NCBI GenBank assembly: GCA_964588385.1
Contig: CAZPPG010000007.1
Coordinates: forward strand, 1-64,000
Source: JAHBWV01 sp964588385
Lineage (GTDB): Bacteria; Planctomycetota; Phycisphaerae; Phycisphaerales; UBA1924
Reading direction: 5' to 3'
Length of the DNA stretch: 64,000 nucleotides
Part shown: positions 1 through 8,128 of the stretch, one piece after another
How the letters are laid out: each line of letters starts with the position of its first letter
Position numbering within the stretch: the stretch's first letter is position 1
The notes under the pieces: model-generated
Told to the model about the DNA's origin: nothing
The model's input: only the letters and a program-made list of their open reading frames with translations
Database searches by the model: none
Translations under genes and position numbers: made by a program

Positions 1-771
1 GGCGTCCGCCCGGTTTCGATGCGGGGCGACGGTGGGGGAGGCGTGGGCGGCACGCGAGCGTTCGGGGCTTTACAATTGTCCCGGGGGGGCGGCGACACCG
101 GGGCGGCCGGGGGTGGGACGGCAGGCGAGGGAGGCCGAGAGGCGATGGCCCGACTGGTGGGGCTCGGCGTGAGGCAACGCGGTTCGCTTGCGGGCGGCAA
201 TCCCCCGAGCCCATTCAAGCTTGAGCAGGAGTCTGCGCTCTCGGCGCAGGTGTCGCGCGGGTTGGCGCAGGTGCTGAAGGGCGGCGGGGGTGAGATCACG
301 TTGCGGCTGAGGCCCGAACAACTTGGGGAGGTGCGTGCTCAGGTGCGAATGGAGAACGGCGTGGTGAGCGTTCGGATCGAAGCCGCGAGCGACGAGGCAC
401 GAGCTTTGCTGGAACGAGAGTCGTCGAGTCTGCGGAGTGCGCTGGAAGCGCGCGGCCTGACGGTTGAGCATGTGAGGGTCGAGGGCCCGGCGCGGAGCGC
501 GGAGCGATTGGATCAGGCGTCGTCGGAGATGACGCGGGAGCGCGAGGATCGCGCTCCGGGGAATCAGGGCGAGGACCGCCCGGCCGATGGAGATCGGCGG
601 AATCACGATGAAGCGGCGCAGGGACGCGCCGGCGGCTCGCTGGCGAGCGAGATGATGCGGGGAGCACCCGGCGCTCCGGATGTTTGCTGCGCGTATGGCG
701 TAAGGGGTTGGGACGCGGGCGCGTCGTGGGTAGGCGTCGATGGTGTGATCCGGCTGGACGCAACGGCGTGA
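1..771 (+). CDS. fliK: Flagellar hook-length control protein FliK, C-terminal part (5' end outside window)
   Basis: The reading frame is open from the first base, so the N-terminus lies upstream of the window; the first in-frame ATG at 19 is probably internal. FliK measures hook length and switches export from hook to filament substrates. The recognisable part is the conserved C-terminal domain at about nt 280-490, with the leucine/arginine pattern ITLRLRPEQLGEV followed by an amphipathic segment and ALEARGLTVEHVRV. The tail after nt 500 is low-complexity and charged (many D, R, E), as in many FliK proteins. It sits immediately upstream of flgD, the usual order fliK-flgD-flgE. Family call is firm from domain plus context; the full length is unknown. 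Confidence 0.85.
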   Translation, partial: GVRPVSMRGDGGGGVGGTRAFGALQLSRGGGDTGAAGGGTAGEGGREAMARLVGLGVRQRGSLAGGNPPSPFKLEQESALSAQVSRGLAQVLKGGGGEITLRLRPEQLGEVRAQVRMENGVVSVRIEAASDEARALLERESSSLRSALEARGLTVEHVRVEGPARSAERLDQASSEMTREREDRAPGNQGEDRPADGDRRNHDEAAQGRAGGSLASEMMRGAPGAPDVCCAYGVRGWDAGASWVGVDGVIRLDATA

Positions 772-804
772 TTCGCGGCTGTGGACGGTGTGAAGGAGCG
801 TGCG

Positions 805-1233
805 ATGGCGATCGAGAGCGTGCTGGGAGCGGGCGAGGCAACGCGGACGGCGGCGGGCGATGCGTTCAGCAACTTGAGCAGCGAGGAGTTCACGAAGATC
901 ATCCTCACCGAGTTGCAGAATCAGGATCCGCTGGAGCCGAACGACACGGGTGCATTGCTGGAGCAACTGTCAAGCATTCGCTCGATCCAATCGGATCTTG
1001 AGCTGCAGACTCGGCTTGAGACCATGGTGGCACAGAACGAGCTGGCGGGGGCCTCGGGGTTGATCGGGAAGCGTGTCAGCGGCCTGACCGACTCGAACCA
1101 GCGCGTGGAGGATGAGGTCGCGTCCGTGTCGCGAACCGACGCCGGCGCGGTGCTGAATCTCAAGGGCGGGAAGCGGATGCCCATGTCGAACCTGGACGAG
1201 ATTCTCGCACCGATCGCGGGGGTGGCCGGATGA
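805..1233 (+). CDS. flgD: Flagellar hook capping protein FlgD
   Basis: FlgD caps the growing hook and assists polymerisation of FlgE. The N-terminal signature is present: SSEEFTKIILTELQNQDPLEPNDTGALLEQLSSI, quoted here only by its key elements FTKIILTELQNQDPLEP, followed by a Q-rich helix. At 142 residues it is short: the Ig-like and tudor-like domains of enterobacterial FlgD are reduced to about 60 residues. The ATG at 805 is preferred over the in-frame GTG at 781 because GAAGGAG at 792-798 is correctly spaced before it. The stop overlaps the next start (ATGA at 1230-1233), indicating translational coupling. Confidence 0.92.
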   Translation: MAIESVLGAGEATRTAAGDAFSNLSSEEFTKIILTELQNQDPLEPNDTGALLEQLSSIRSIQSDLELQTRLETMVAQNELAGASGLIGKRVSGLTDSNQRVEDEVASVSRTDAGAVLNLKGGKRMPMSNLDEILAPIAGVAG

Positions 1234-1715
1234 CAAGCGGTGTTGATCTTCTAAGGTCGCTCGGCGCGGGCGTGAACGGTCCGGAGCGTGTGTCCTCGAG
1301 CCCGGGGGCTGTGGGTCCGGCGGATGGGATTACGCGCGGCTTCGCGTCGATGCTGGAACAGGCGCGCGCGAGGAGCTTCGAGAGCGGTCTGCCGGTCAGA
1401 GTCGCGCAGAACGCGGGTGTTGAGCTGAGCGAGGAGCAACTGGCTCGTCTGGGGCCTGCGCTGGATCGGCTGCACGCGAGCGGCGCGAGCCACGCGCTGC
1501 TCTCGATCGACGGGCGGCTTCTCAAGGTTGATGTGCTGACGCGTGAGGTGCGGGGCGAGTTTGATCCGGCATCGGGCGAGATGGTCGAGGGGATCGATGC
1601 GGTTGCCTCGGTTCCACCGGCGGGTGGAACGAGCGTGAGCCCGCTGGTGGGCGTGCCGAGTGTGGGCGCGATGAGCTCTTCACTGGCACGGGCGCTTGAG
1701 AAGGATGCGGCGTGA
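1230..1715 (+). CDS. Flagellar operon protein, TIGR02530-like
   Basis: A 161-residue protein between flgD and flgE. Residues about 57-110 match the small flagellar operon protein family TIGR02530, found at the same place in Gram-positive and other flagellar operons. The marks are the segment GVELSEEQLARLGPALDRL and then a hydrophobic strand SHALLSIDGRLLKVDVLTREV. The N-terminal 50 and C-terminal 45 residues are low-complexity extensions. Its biochemical role is not established; related proteins act in motility gene clusters. It overlaps flgD by four bases. Assignment rests on motif memory and gene order. Confidence 0.7.
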   Translation: MTSGVDLLRSLGAGVNGPERVSSSPGAVGPADGITRGFASMLEQARARSFESGLPVRVAQNAGVELSEEQLARLGPALDRLHASGASHALLSIDGRLLKVDVLTREVRGEFDPASGEMVEGIDAVASVPPAGGTSVSPLVGVPSVGAMSSSLARALEKDAA

Positions 1716-1754
1716 GGACGAGGTGCGCTCGACTCTGAGCGTGGAGGACGTGCG

Positions 1755-3512
1755 ATGGCGACGACAACGGCTTTCTACACGGGATTGACCGGGCTTGCGG
1801 CAAACTCGAGGACGATCGAGGTTGTGGGCAACAACATCGCGAACGCGAACACGACGGCGTTCAAGTCAAGCCGCGTGAGCTTCTCGAACATGTTCGGGCG
1901 CACGTTGAGCATCGGCACGCCTCCGGGCGACACGACGGGCGGCACGAACCCGTCGCAGATCGGCTTCGGCGTGCGGGTGGCGGGGACGCAGCGTCAGATG
2001 GGCGGCGGCGCGATCAGCCCGACGGGTGACGGACGGGATCTGGCGATCGACGGTAACGGCTTTTTCATGGTCGAGAAGGGCGGGCAAACAGGATTCACGA
2101 GGGCCGGAGGTTTCCGGCAGAACAGCGCGGGCGACCTCTCGACCGTGACGGGAGAGCGGCTGCTGGGGTATGCCGTGGACTCGGATTACAACATTCAGCG
2201 CGGCACGCTGACGGGGATCTCGATCCCGCTCGGCGAGCTGACGATCGCGGAAGCGACAACCGTGACGCGATTCAGCGGCAACCTGAACTCGGGCGGCTCT
2301 GCGGCGACGCGCGGGTCGCAGGTGACGTTGGGATCCTCCACGACGGCAGGATTCGGGCTGATATCGGGGGCGACGGTTGCCCCCAGCGGCACGAATGTGC
2401 TGGAGACGACGAGCTTGCTCGGGGAGATCGAGGATCCCGCGGCGCCGGGGAGCGGATCGCCGCTCTTCAGCGCGGGTCAGTCGATCGAGCTCAGCGGCGC
2501 GCAGCGGGGAGGGACGACGCTTCCCACGGCGGCCTTTCCCGTGACCTCGACATCAACCGTTCAGGACCTGCTCGACTTTCTGACGCGGGCGCTCGGGCTG
2601 CACGCGACCGGTGGAGCCAATCCTGACGGCGAGACGCCCGGCGTGACGGTGGATCCGGCGACCGGCATTTTCACGGCTGTCGGGAACACGGGGAGCTCGA
2701 ACGCGGTGCAGATCGACGCGTCTGATCTTCGCGTCGTGGACGCCGATGGCACGCTGGCGGGGACTCCGTTCGTGCCCACGACGTTGCATGATGCCGATGG
2801 AGAGTCGGTGCGGACGGCATTCATCGTGTATGACTCGCTCGGCGCTCCGGTGCAGGTGGAGATGTCGATGGTGCTGGAGTCCAAGGGCGATCTCGGCACG
2901 ACGTGGCGGTACTACGTCGACTCGCGTGACAACGCGGATGGCGACGTGCGCGTGGCGAGCGGTACGGTTGACTTTGACACACAGGGCCGCCTGCTCACGA
3001 CGACGCCGATCGGCGTGACGATCGACCGATCCGGCACCGGTGCGACGCCGGCGCTCGCGTTTGAGATTGATCTTCAGGACGATGCGGGTGAGGTCACTGC
3101 CCTGGCTGACACGACGTCCGCGATCGCGGCGGTGTATCGGGACGGATCGCCGATCGGGACGCTGGCGGACTTTGGGATCGGTACCGACGGCGTGGTCACC
3201 GGCGTCTTCACGAACGGCCTGACCCGGACCCTCGGTCAGGTGGCTCTGGCGACGTTCCGCAACTCCGAGGGACTGGTCGATCTTGGGAACAACATCTTCA
3301 CCGTTGGCGCGAACAGCGGGCCTCCGGTGGAAGCGGCTCCCGGACAGCTTGGTGCGGGGTCCATCGTGAGCGGCGCGTTGGAGCTGTCGAACGTGGACCT
3401 GGGCCAGGAGTTCATCACGATGATCACGGCTTCGACGGGGTACTCCGCCTCGTCAAGAGTTGTGCGGACGGCCGACGACCTGATCCAGCAGTTGCTGCTG
3501 ATCGGGCGATGA
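1755..3512 (+). CDS. flgE: Flagellar hook protein FlgE
   Basis: Hook subunit, 585 residues. The N-terminal rod/hook/filament domain is clear at residues 6-43 (FYTGLTGLAANSRTIEVVGN, then NIANANTTAFK). The C-terminal partner, about residues 542-583, has LELSNVDLGQEFITMI followed by a heptad-like helix ending in LLLIGR. Both helices are needed for packing into the hook core. The central 400 residues hold the variable surface domains, rich in G, T and D. The length is larger than the roughly 400 residues of enterobacterial FlgE. It is 39 bp downstream of the TIGR02530-like gene, with GGAGG just before the ATG. Confidence 0.95.
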   Translation: MATTTAFYTGLTGLAANSRTIEVVGNNIANANTTAFKSSRVSFSNMFGRTLSIGTPPGDTTGGTNPSQIGFGVRVAGTQRQMGGGAISPTGDGRDLAIDGNGFFMVEKGGQTGFTRAGGFRQNSAGDLSTVTGERLLGYAVDSDYNIQRGTLTGISIPLGELTIAEATTVTRFSGNLNSGGSAATRGSQVTLGSSTTAGFGLISGATVAPSGTNVLETTSLLGEIEDPAAPGSGSPLFSAGQSIELSGAQRGGTTLPTAAFPVTSTSTVQDLLDFLTRALGLHATGGANPDGETPGVTVDPATGIFTAVGNTGSSNAVQIDASDLRVVDADGTLAGTPFVPTTLHDADGESVRTAFIVYDSLGAPVQVEMSMVLESKGDLGTTWRYYVDSRDNADGDVRVASGTVDFDTQGRLLTTTPIGVTIDRSGTGATPALAFEIDLQDDAGEVTALADTTSAIAAVYRDGSPIGTLADFGIGTDGVVTGVFTNGLTRTLGQVALATFRNSEGLVDLGNNIFTVGANSGPPVEAAPGQLGAGSIVSGALELSNVDLGQEFITMITASTGYSASSRVVRTADDLIQQLLLIGR

Positions 3513-3680
3513 GCACCGAGCGCGGGCCGGCGTCCGATAACCGGTGAACATGACCGCCGCACTTGATCAGACCTTGCCGCCGAGCGGTTCCGGGGCTCCA
3601 CACCGGCGTCTTGGTCAAGCGGACTCGATGAGGTGCCGATGCCTGAATGCCGACCCGTGAGGGCCGGCTTGGAGCATCGC

Positions 3681-3968
3681 ATGCGCGTCGCGGAGCGGTT
3701 CAACGGACTCGCAGGATTGGAACGCCACCAGAGGGTGGGGGCGATCCTCGCGGCGGTGTGCATGTTTGCGATGGCGTTGGGGCTCACCCCCGGTTCGTCG
3801 ATGGGACAACTGATGGGGGCGATCGTGGTGGTCGCCGCGTTCAGTTCGGTGATCGCGTTGGCGGTCGGCGGGCGCGAGGAGCGTGCGAGCGCGGGGATCG
3901 CGGGGCGCATCGAGCCCCCAGAGACGAGTTCCGAGATTTCGAGTGTGACCGGTCGGCGCGCGGCGTGA
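3681..3968 (+). CDS. Small two-helix membrane protein in flagellar cluster
   Basis: A 95-residue protein of unknown function between flgE and fliL. Two hydrophobic segments, about residues 20-36 and 43-63, are separated by a short GLTPGSSMG turn; a polar tail ends in GRRAA. The ATG at 3681 is chosen because GGAG at 3671-3674 lies six bases upstream; in-frame starts at 3633 and 3639 would add 14-16 residues. In many flagellar operons motA and motB occupy this position, but this protein is far too small and has no MotA signature. Its tail resembles that of the small membrane protein before fliA. Confidence 0.6.
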   Translation: MRVAERFNGLAGLERHQRVGAILAAVCMFAMALGLTPGSSMGQLMGAIVVVAAFSSVIALAVGGREERASAGIAGRIEPPETSSEISSVTGRRAA

Positions 3969-4005
3969 CGCGCCTGTGTGAGCAGTCCAGAGGCGGGAGC
4001 GCGGG

Positions 4006-4533
4006 ATGTCAAGCGAACAAGCGAAGCTGGGAGAGGGCGCCGAAGCGCCAGCCAAGAAGAAGGGGCTTCCGATGCCTCTGGTCGTCGGCGCGCTCATGGC
4101 GGTTGAGGGCGTCGCGGTCTTTGCCGTCGTCAAGATGATGTCCGCTCCCGCCAAGAGCGAGGCCGCGCACATTGAGGGGGGGGACACGGCAGCTGAGGAT
4201 GCGCTGGTGGAGGTGCCCCTGGTGGAGGACCGGTTCCAGAACATGCAGACGGGTCGCGTGTGGCTCTGGGACGTCGAGATCTTCCTGAAGGTGAAGGCGA
4301 AGCACGAGGACCACGTGGCGTTTGTTCTGCAGGCGCGATCGGCCGAGGTCAAGGAGGGTGTCTCGATGCTGTTCCGGCGGGCAAGCCATGCCCAGCTGAA
4401 GGAGCCGGGACTTGAGACGATGAATCGCCAGCTCGTCGCGTACATCAACGAGATCGTGGGGGTCGACACGGACGGGCATCCATATGTTGAGCGGGTGCTG
4501 ATTCCGCGCTGCAAGGGCATGCAGATCGACTGA
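4006..4533 (+). CDS. fliL: FliL-like flagellar basal body-associated protein
   Basis: 175 residues with one transmembrane helix at about 22-44 after a short lysine-rich cytoplasmic N-terminus, then a periplasmic domain. FliL surrounds the stator and supports torque. The domain shows the FliL pattern of alternating strands and helix (VWLWDVEIFLKV, then RSAEVKEGVSMLFRRAS, and a C-terminal LVAYINEIVG segment). It ends in a strand with VERVLIPRCKGMQID. Sequence similarity to classical FliL is moderate, so the call leans on topology, size and position directly before fliN. Confidence 0.7.
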   Translation: MSSEQAKLGEGAEAPAKKKGLPMPLVVGALMAVEGVAVFAVVKMMSAPAKSEAAHIEGGDTAAEDALVEVPLVEDRFQNMQTGRVWLWDVEIFLKVKAKHEDHVAFVLQARSAEVKEGVSMLFRRASHAQLKEPGLETMNRQLVAYINEIVGVDTDGHPYVERVLIPRCKGMQID

Positions 4534-4706
4534 GCGTGTCGGCGGAGGGTGGCGAGAGGCGCGGACGTTGCTTGCCCGCCGCGCGGACTTTGCGCTCATC
4601 GGCAATATTGGCGTCGAGCATGTGATCTTTCCGATAGCGAATCGGCCGATGGCGGCGGTCGTGTTGTGGCCGTGCCGGATGGCGGAAGTCTGCATGGGCG
4701 GAGCCA
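4534..4706. other. Gap between fliL and fliN without a gene
   Basis: This 173-bp interval is where fliM usually lies. No frame gives a convincing protein and no FliM motif is visible. GGAG at 4698-4701 serves fliN. Nothing else is recognised. Confidence 0.6.
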
Positions 4707-5081
4707 ATGTCAGAGCAGCCGAACCAAAGTGAAACGACCGGGGTGGCGAACGGCGGAGCCGCTGAGCCGACAAAGTTCCAGATGCCGGAACTGAGCGCGG
4801 CCTCGGGCGGCTCGGGCGTCCAGGGCATGTCGCTGCTCTCGGACGTCACGCTGAACGTGAAGATCGAGCTGGGACGAACCAGAATGCTGGTTGAAGACGT
4901 CCTGAAGCTTGGCGAGGGCGCGGTTGTTGAGCTTGAGAAGCTCGCGGGCGACCCGGTGGATGTGTATGTCAATGAGCGGCATGTCGCGAGGGGTGAGATC
5001 CTCGTGCTGAATGACAACTTTTGCGTGCGCATCAGCGAGATCGTGGAGGCGCCGACGGAGCGGGCGAAGGCATCGGCGTGA
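4707..5081 (+). CDS. fliN: Flagellar motor switch protein FliN
   Basis: 124 residues; the C-terminal 80 form a SpoA (surface presentation of antigens) domain typical of FliN. Key segments are LLSDVTLNVKIELGRTRM, then VLKLGEGAVVELEKLAGDPV and VYVNERHVARGEILVLNDNF. The last matches the conserved G-E-x-x-V-x-x-x-x-x-x-R-I element. FliN forms the lower C-ring and, with FliM, binds FliH for export. The N-terminal 40 residues are flexible. FliM is not adjacent here, so the C-ring partner must be encoded elsewhere. Confidence 0.93.
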   Translation: MSEQPNQSETTGVANGGAAEPTKFQMPELSAASGGSGVQGMSLLSDVTLNVKIELGRTRMLVEDVLKLGEGAVVELEKLAGDPVDVYVNERHVARGEILVLNDNFCVRISEIVEAPTERAKASA

Positions 5082-5139
5082 CAATCGTTGATCAATGTGT
5101 GGCGCGAGGATCGCGCCCGAACCCTGCCAGGATGGCGCG

Positions 5140-6045
5140 ATGGGCATGCATTCTCCGTACAACCCAGGTTCCGTCGTTCAGATTCGTGGACTGAGCAGCC
5201 GCGCATTCAGGACCGCGCTTTGCGGCGTTGTGCTATGCCTCGGGGCGTGGTTGGCTGACGGCGCCGGGCCGGAGCCCGAGGATCGGCCGGCAAGGGATGT
5301 CGAGACGATGAGGGTTGGGCCGGAGGCGGCGGGTGTCGGCGGCCTTGCGGCATCGGAAGCACAAGCCCTGGGTGCTCCGGAAGTTGAGTCGCGGCCGTTG
5401 AAGGCCGCGTCGGAGCGGCGCGGAGAGGGCATCGCCGACGGCATTCAGACCGTGGTGGTTCTGGGCGGCGTGGTGGCTGTCATTCTGGGAATGGCGATGG
5501 GGCTCCGCGTGCTCGCGAAGCGGCATGGTGGGTTGATGGCGGCGTGTGGTCCGGGGGGCAAGTCGCCGTCCGGGGTGTTGAGCGTGCTGGGTCGGTACCC
5601 AATCGCCCGCGGGCAGACGCTGCTTCTCCTGCAGTTTGACCGACGCGTTCTGCTCGTGGGACAGACGACTGGACGCGGCGGCGCCCGCATGGCGACTCTC
5701 GCCGAGTTGTCAGACGCAGACGATGTCGCGTCCGTGCTGGTCAAGACCCGCGATGAGTCCGGAGAGAGCGTTGCGCGGAAGTTCCGCGAGATCGTGGACA
5801 AGATGAGCGAGTCCGGCACGGCGTCGGAGCGCGCGGTGACTGTTGTGGCTCCGATTGAGCGCGCGGATTGGTTTGAGAAGACGGGCAGCAAGCGGGCGAG
5901 AGCCGAGGAGGCAGCGGCCGCGCGATCAAGCAGGACCGCACGCGTGAGTGAGCAGGCCCGTGGCACCGCGCAAGGGCCGAGGATGGATGGCGCTGCCGCG
6001 CTGCGATCGCGGCTTGAGGCGATGCGCGCGGGGGGCGTCCGATGA
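5140..6045 (+). CDS. fliO: Flagellar biosynthetic protein FliO
   Basis: 301 residues from the ATG at 5140; the ATG at 5095 would add 15 residues but AGGA at 5128-5131 favours 5140. FliO assists assembly of the FliP ring of the export gate. The N-terminus has a signal-anchor (about residues 20-40). A second hydrophobic helix near residue 105-130 (VVVLGGVVAVILGMAMGL) is followed by the FliO-type beta segment GVLSVLGRYPIARGQTLLLL and VLLVGQT. The C-terminal 100 residues are charged and probably disordered. It overlaps fliP by four bases, as expected for the fliOPQR order. Confidence 0.85.
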   Translation: MGMHSPYNPGSVVQIRGLSSRAFRTALCGVVLCLGAWLADGAGPEPEDRPARDVETMRVGPEAAGVGGLAASEAQALGAPEVESRPLKAASERRGEGIADGIQTVVVLGGVVAVILGMAMGLRVLAKRHGGLMAACGPGGKSPSGVLSVLGRYPIARGQTLLLLQFDRRVLLVGQTTGRGGARMATLAELSDADDVASVLVKTRDESGESVARKFREIVDKMSESGTASERAVTVVAPIERADWFEKTGSKRARAEEAAAARSSRTARVSEQARGTAQGPRMDGAAALRSRLEAMRAGGVR

Positions 6046-7028
6046 TCCGGATGTTCATCGCCATGGTGGCGCTGACCTTTGTCTGTTTGGCGGCGCTCGC
6101 GCAGTATGGACCGCCGGTGAACGAGTCGGAACTGCCCGTGATGGCGCCCGACATTCTGCAGCAGACGATGTCGGGCACGCTGAATCCCTTGAAGGTGTTG
6201 GATGAGGCGGCGGGAACGATGACGGGGCGCGGCGCGGGCGGGCGCGAGGGTGTGGGGCTCTCTGCGGCGATCAACGTGATGCTGGTGCTCACGGTGATCT
6301 CTCTGGTTCCCTCGATCATGCTGCTGTGCACGTGCTTTCTTCGGATCCTGGTGGTGCTTGGCCTGCTGAAGCAGGCGATGGGCACGCAGACGCTGCCGCC
6401 GCCGCAGGTCGTTACGGGGCTTGCGCTGTTCATGACGATGCTGGTGATGGCTCCCACGGCGGAGCGAATCTGGGATGAGGCGGTGGAGCCGTATCGACAG
6501 GGCCAGATCACGGACTACGACACGCTCTGGGTGAAGGCGAAGCAGCCGCTTCGGGACTTCATGTTTGATCAGATCGACGCGAGCGGCAACTGGTCGAGCC
6601 TGTACATGGTGCTTGAGTACCGCGGGGTGGACACGACGGAGCCGGAGCGTCTGACGCGCGCGGATGTGGACATGGTGACGCTGGTACCGGCATTCGTGCT
6701 GAGCGAGTTGAAGGTCGGATTCATGATGGGGTTTCGGGTCTATCTGCCCTTCCTGGTGATCGACATGGTGATTGCGAGCGTGCTGATCTCGATGAGCATG
6801 ATGATGCTGCCGCCGGTGTTGATCTCACTCCCTTTCAAGCTGCTGCTTTTCATCCTCGTGGACGGGTGGCGACTGGTTGTTGGCGGGCTTCTGACCAGCT
6901 TTGTGACGGTGAGGAACGGGGCCGGTGCGGGCGGGGAATCTGGGCCGAGCGCGATGCTGCATGGACTTGACTCGGTATACGCGGTAGTGCATGAGGTCGC
7001 GCCCGGGTTGATCGGAGTGGTGTGCTGA
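6042..7028 (+). CDS. fliP: Flagellar export gate protein FliP
   Basis: 328 residues, longer than the usual 245-260. It has a cleavable-type signal (residues 1-20 ending in LAALAQ), then the first membrane segment with LTVISLVPSIMLLCTCFLRI, the canonical FliP signature RILVVLGLLKQAMGTQ and PPPQVVTGLALFMTM. The late signature GFRVYLPFLVIDMVIASVLI and PFKLLLFILVDGWRLV are intact. The extra length lies in the signal-proximal region and in the periplasmic loop (about residues 148-215). FliP forms the pentameric core of the gate with FliQ and FliR, which follow. Confidence 0.96.
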   Translation: MIRMFIAMVALTFVCLAALAQYGPPVNESELPVMAPDILQQTMSGTLNPLKVLDEAAGTMTGRGAGGREGVGLSAAINVMLVLTVISLVPSIMLLCTCFLRILVVLGLLKQAMGTQTLPPPQVVTGLALFMTMLVMAPTAERIWDEAVEPYRQGQITDYDTLWVKAKQPLRDFMFDQIDASGNWSSLYMVLEYRGVDTTEPERLTRADVDMVTLVPAFVLSELKVGFMMGFRVYLPFLVIDMVIASVLISMSMMMLPPVLISLPFKLLLFILVDGWRLVVGGLLTSFVTVRNGAGAGGESGPSAMLHGLDSVYAVVHEVAPGLIGVVC

Positions 7029-7050
7029 GCCGGGAATGAGGGTGCGAGCC

Positions 7051-7302
7051 ATGGACGAGAGTGCGGTTGAGATGGCGACACAGATGCTGCTCGTGATGCT
7101 GAAGATCGCCGCGCCGATTCTGCTGGTCGGGATGATCGTCGGGCTGGCGATCAGCATCTTTCAGTCCGTGACATCGATCCAGGACCAGACGCTTACGTTT
7201 GTTCCGAAGATCGGCGTGATGGTGATCGTGGCCGCGCTGCTGATCCCGTGGATCGCGCAGCGGCTTGTGGAGTACGCGATCGAGGCGTTCACGCTTTCAT
7301 AG
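7051..7302 (+). CDS. fliQ: Flagellar export gate protein FliQ
   Basis: 83 residues from the ATG at 7051, preceded by GAGGG at 7038-7042; an ATG at 7036 would add five residues. Two transmembrane helices flank the conserved loop SIFQSVTSIQDQTLTFVPKI, which is diagnostic of FliQ and its type III homologues. FliQ wraps the FliP-FliR core of the export gate. It lies 22 bp after fliP and 10 bp before fliR. Confidence 0.95.
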   Translation: MDESAVEMATQMLLVMLKIAAPILLVGMIVGLAISIFQSVTSIQDQTLTFVPKIGVMVIVAALLIPWIAQRLVEYAIEAFTLS

Positions 7303-7312
7303 GGGCCGGCGG

Positions 7313-8128
7313 ATGCAGGGCGTTGAGCCGCTCGTGGCTCTGGCAGTACCGTGGTTGCTGGTGATCGCGCGGGTCGCGGGCTTGTTCGTGTTCGCGCCGA
7401 TGCTCGCGAGCGTCACGCTGCCGATGAGGGCGCGAGCGCTTCTCGCGGCGGCGATAGGTCTTGCGGCGGCGCCGATGGTGATCGGTTCTGGGTGGGTGGA
7501 TGTGCGGCCGGACTTCGTCTCGTTGCCCTGGCTTCTGATGTCGGAGCTGATGATCGGGCTCACGATGGGATTGATCGCGGTGGTTCCGTTGCTGGCGCTC
7601 GATCTGGCGGGTGTGCTTATGGGGCACCAGATGGGCCTGAACCTCGCTCGTGTGTACAACCCGGAGGCGGACGCGGAGGTCGACGCGCTTGGGCAGTTGC
7701 TTTTCTTTGTGGGGTTCGCGGCGTTTGTGGCCGTGGGCGGTCTGGAGTCGCTGTTTCTGGCCCTGCTGGCGACGTTTGAGCGCGTGCCGCTGGGCGGCTT
7801 TGGAGTGGAGATGCTGCCGCTGGACATGCTGGTGGGAGTGCTGGGGTCCGGGGTCGAGCTTGCGGTGCGGGTTGCGGCTCCGGTCTGGGGGGTGGTCGGC
7901 GCCGTGCTGGTTGTGATGGGGCTGCTGGGCAAGTTCGTTCCCCAGATCAGCACGATGACCGTGGGATTCATGCTGAAGATTCTGGTGGGGATCTTTGTTC
8001 TGGCGGCATCCATGCGGGTGATCGGTGAGGTGAGCGTGGATGCGATGCGTCAGTCATCGCGCGAGGCGGAGAGCTGGGTCGGCACACTGGGTCCTGAGCC
8101 CGAGGAGTCGCCATGGCCCAGGAACTAG
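7313..8128 (+). CDS. fliR: Flagellar export gate protein FliR
   Basis: 271 residues, five to six membrane helices. The start ATG at 7313 is preceded by AGGGG at 7301-7305; an upstream in-frame start would overlap fliQ. Family marks are an N-terminal ARVAGLFVFAPMLAS, an early LPMRARALLAAAIGLA, the LMSELMIGLTMGL helix and LAGVLMGHQMGLNLARVYNP. A C-terminal FVPQISTMTVGFMLKI follows, placed here as two shorter pieces FVPQIS and MTVGFMLKI. FliR completes the FliPQR gate. Its 3' end overlaps flhB by 16 bp. Confidence 0.94.
   Translation: MQGVEPLVALAVPWLLVIARVAGLFVFAPMLASVTLPMRARALLAAAIGLAAAPMVIGSGWVDVRPDFVSLPWLLMSELMIGLTMGLIAVVPLLALDLAGVLMGHQMGLNLARVYNPEADAEVDALGQLLFFVGFAAFVAVGGLESLFLALLATFERVPLGGFGVEMLPLDMLVGVLGSGVELAVRVAAPVWGVVGAVLVVMGLLGKFVPQISTMTVGFMLKILVGIFVLAASMRVIGEVSVDAMRQSSREAESWVGTLGPEPEESPWPRN

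Noticed and set aside
4534..4706. Possible degraded fliM in the fliL-fliN gap
   Set aside because: No frame shows FliM residues; the gap is only 173 bp.
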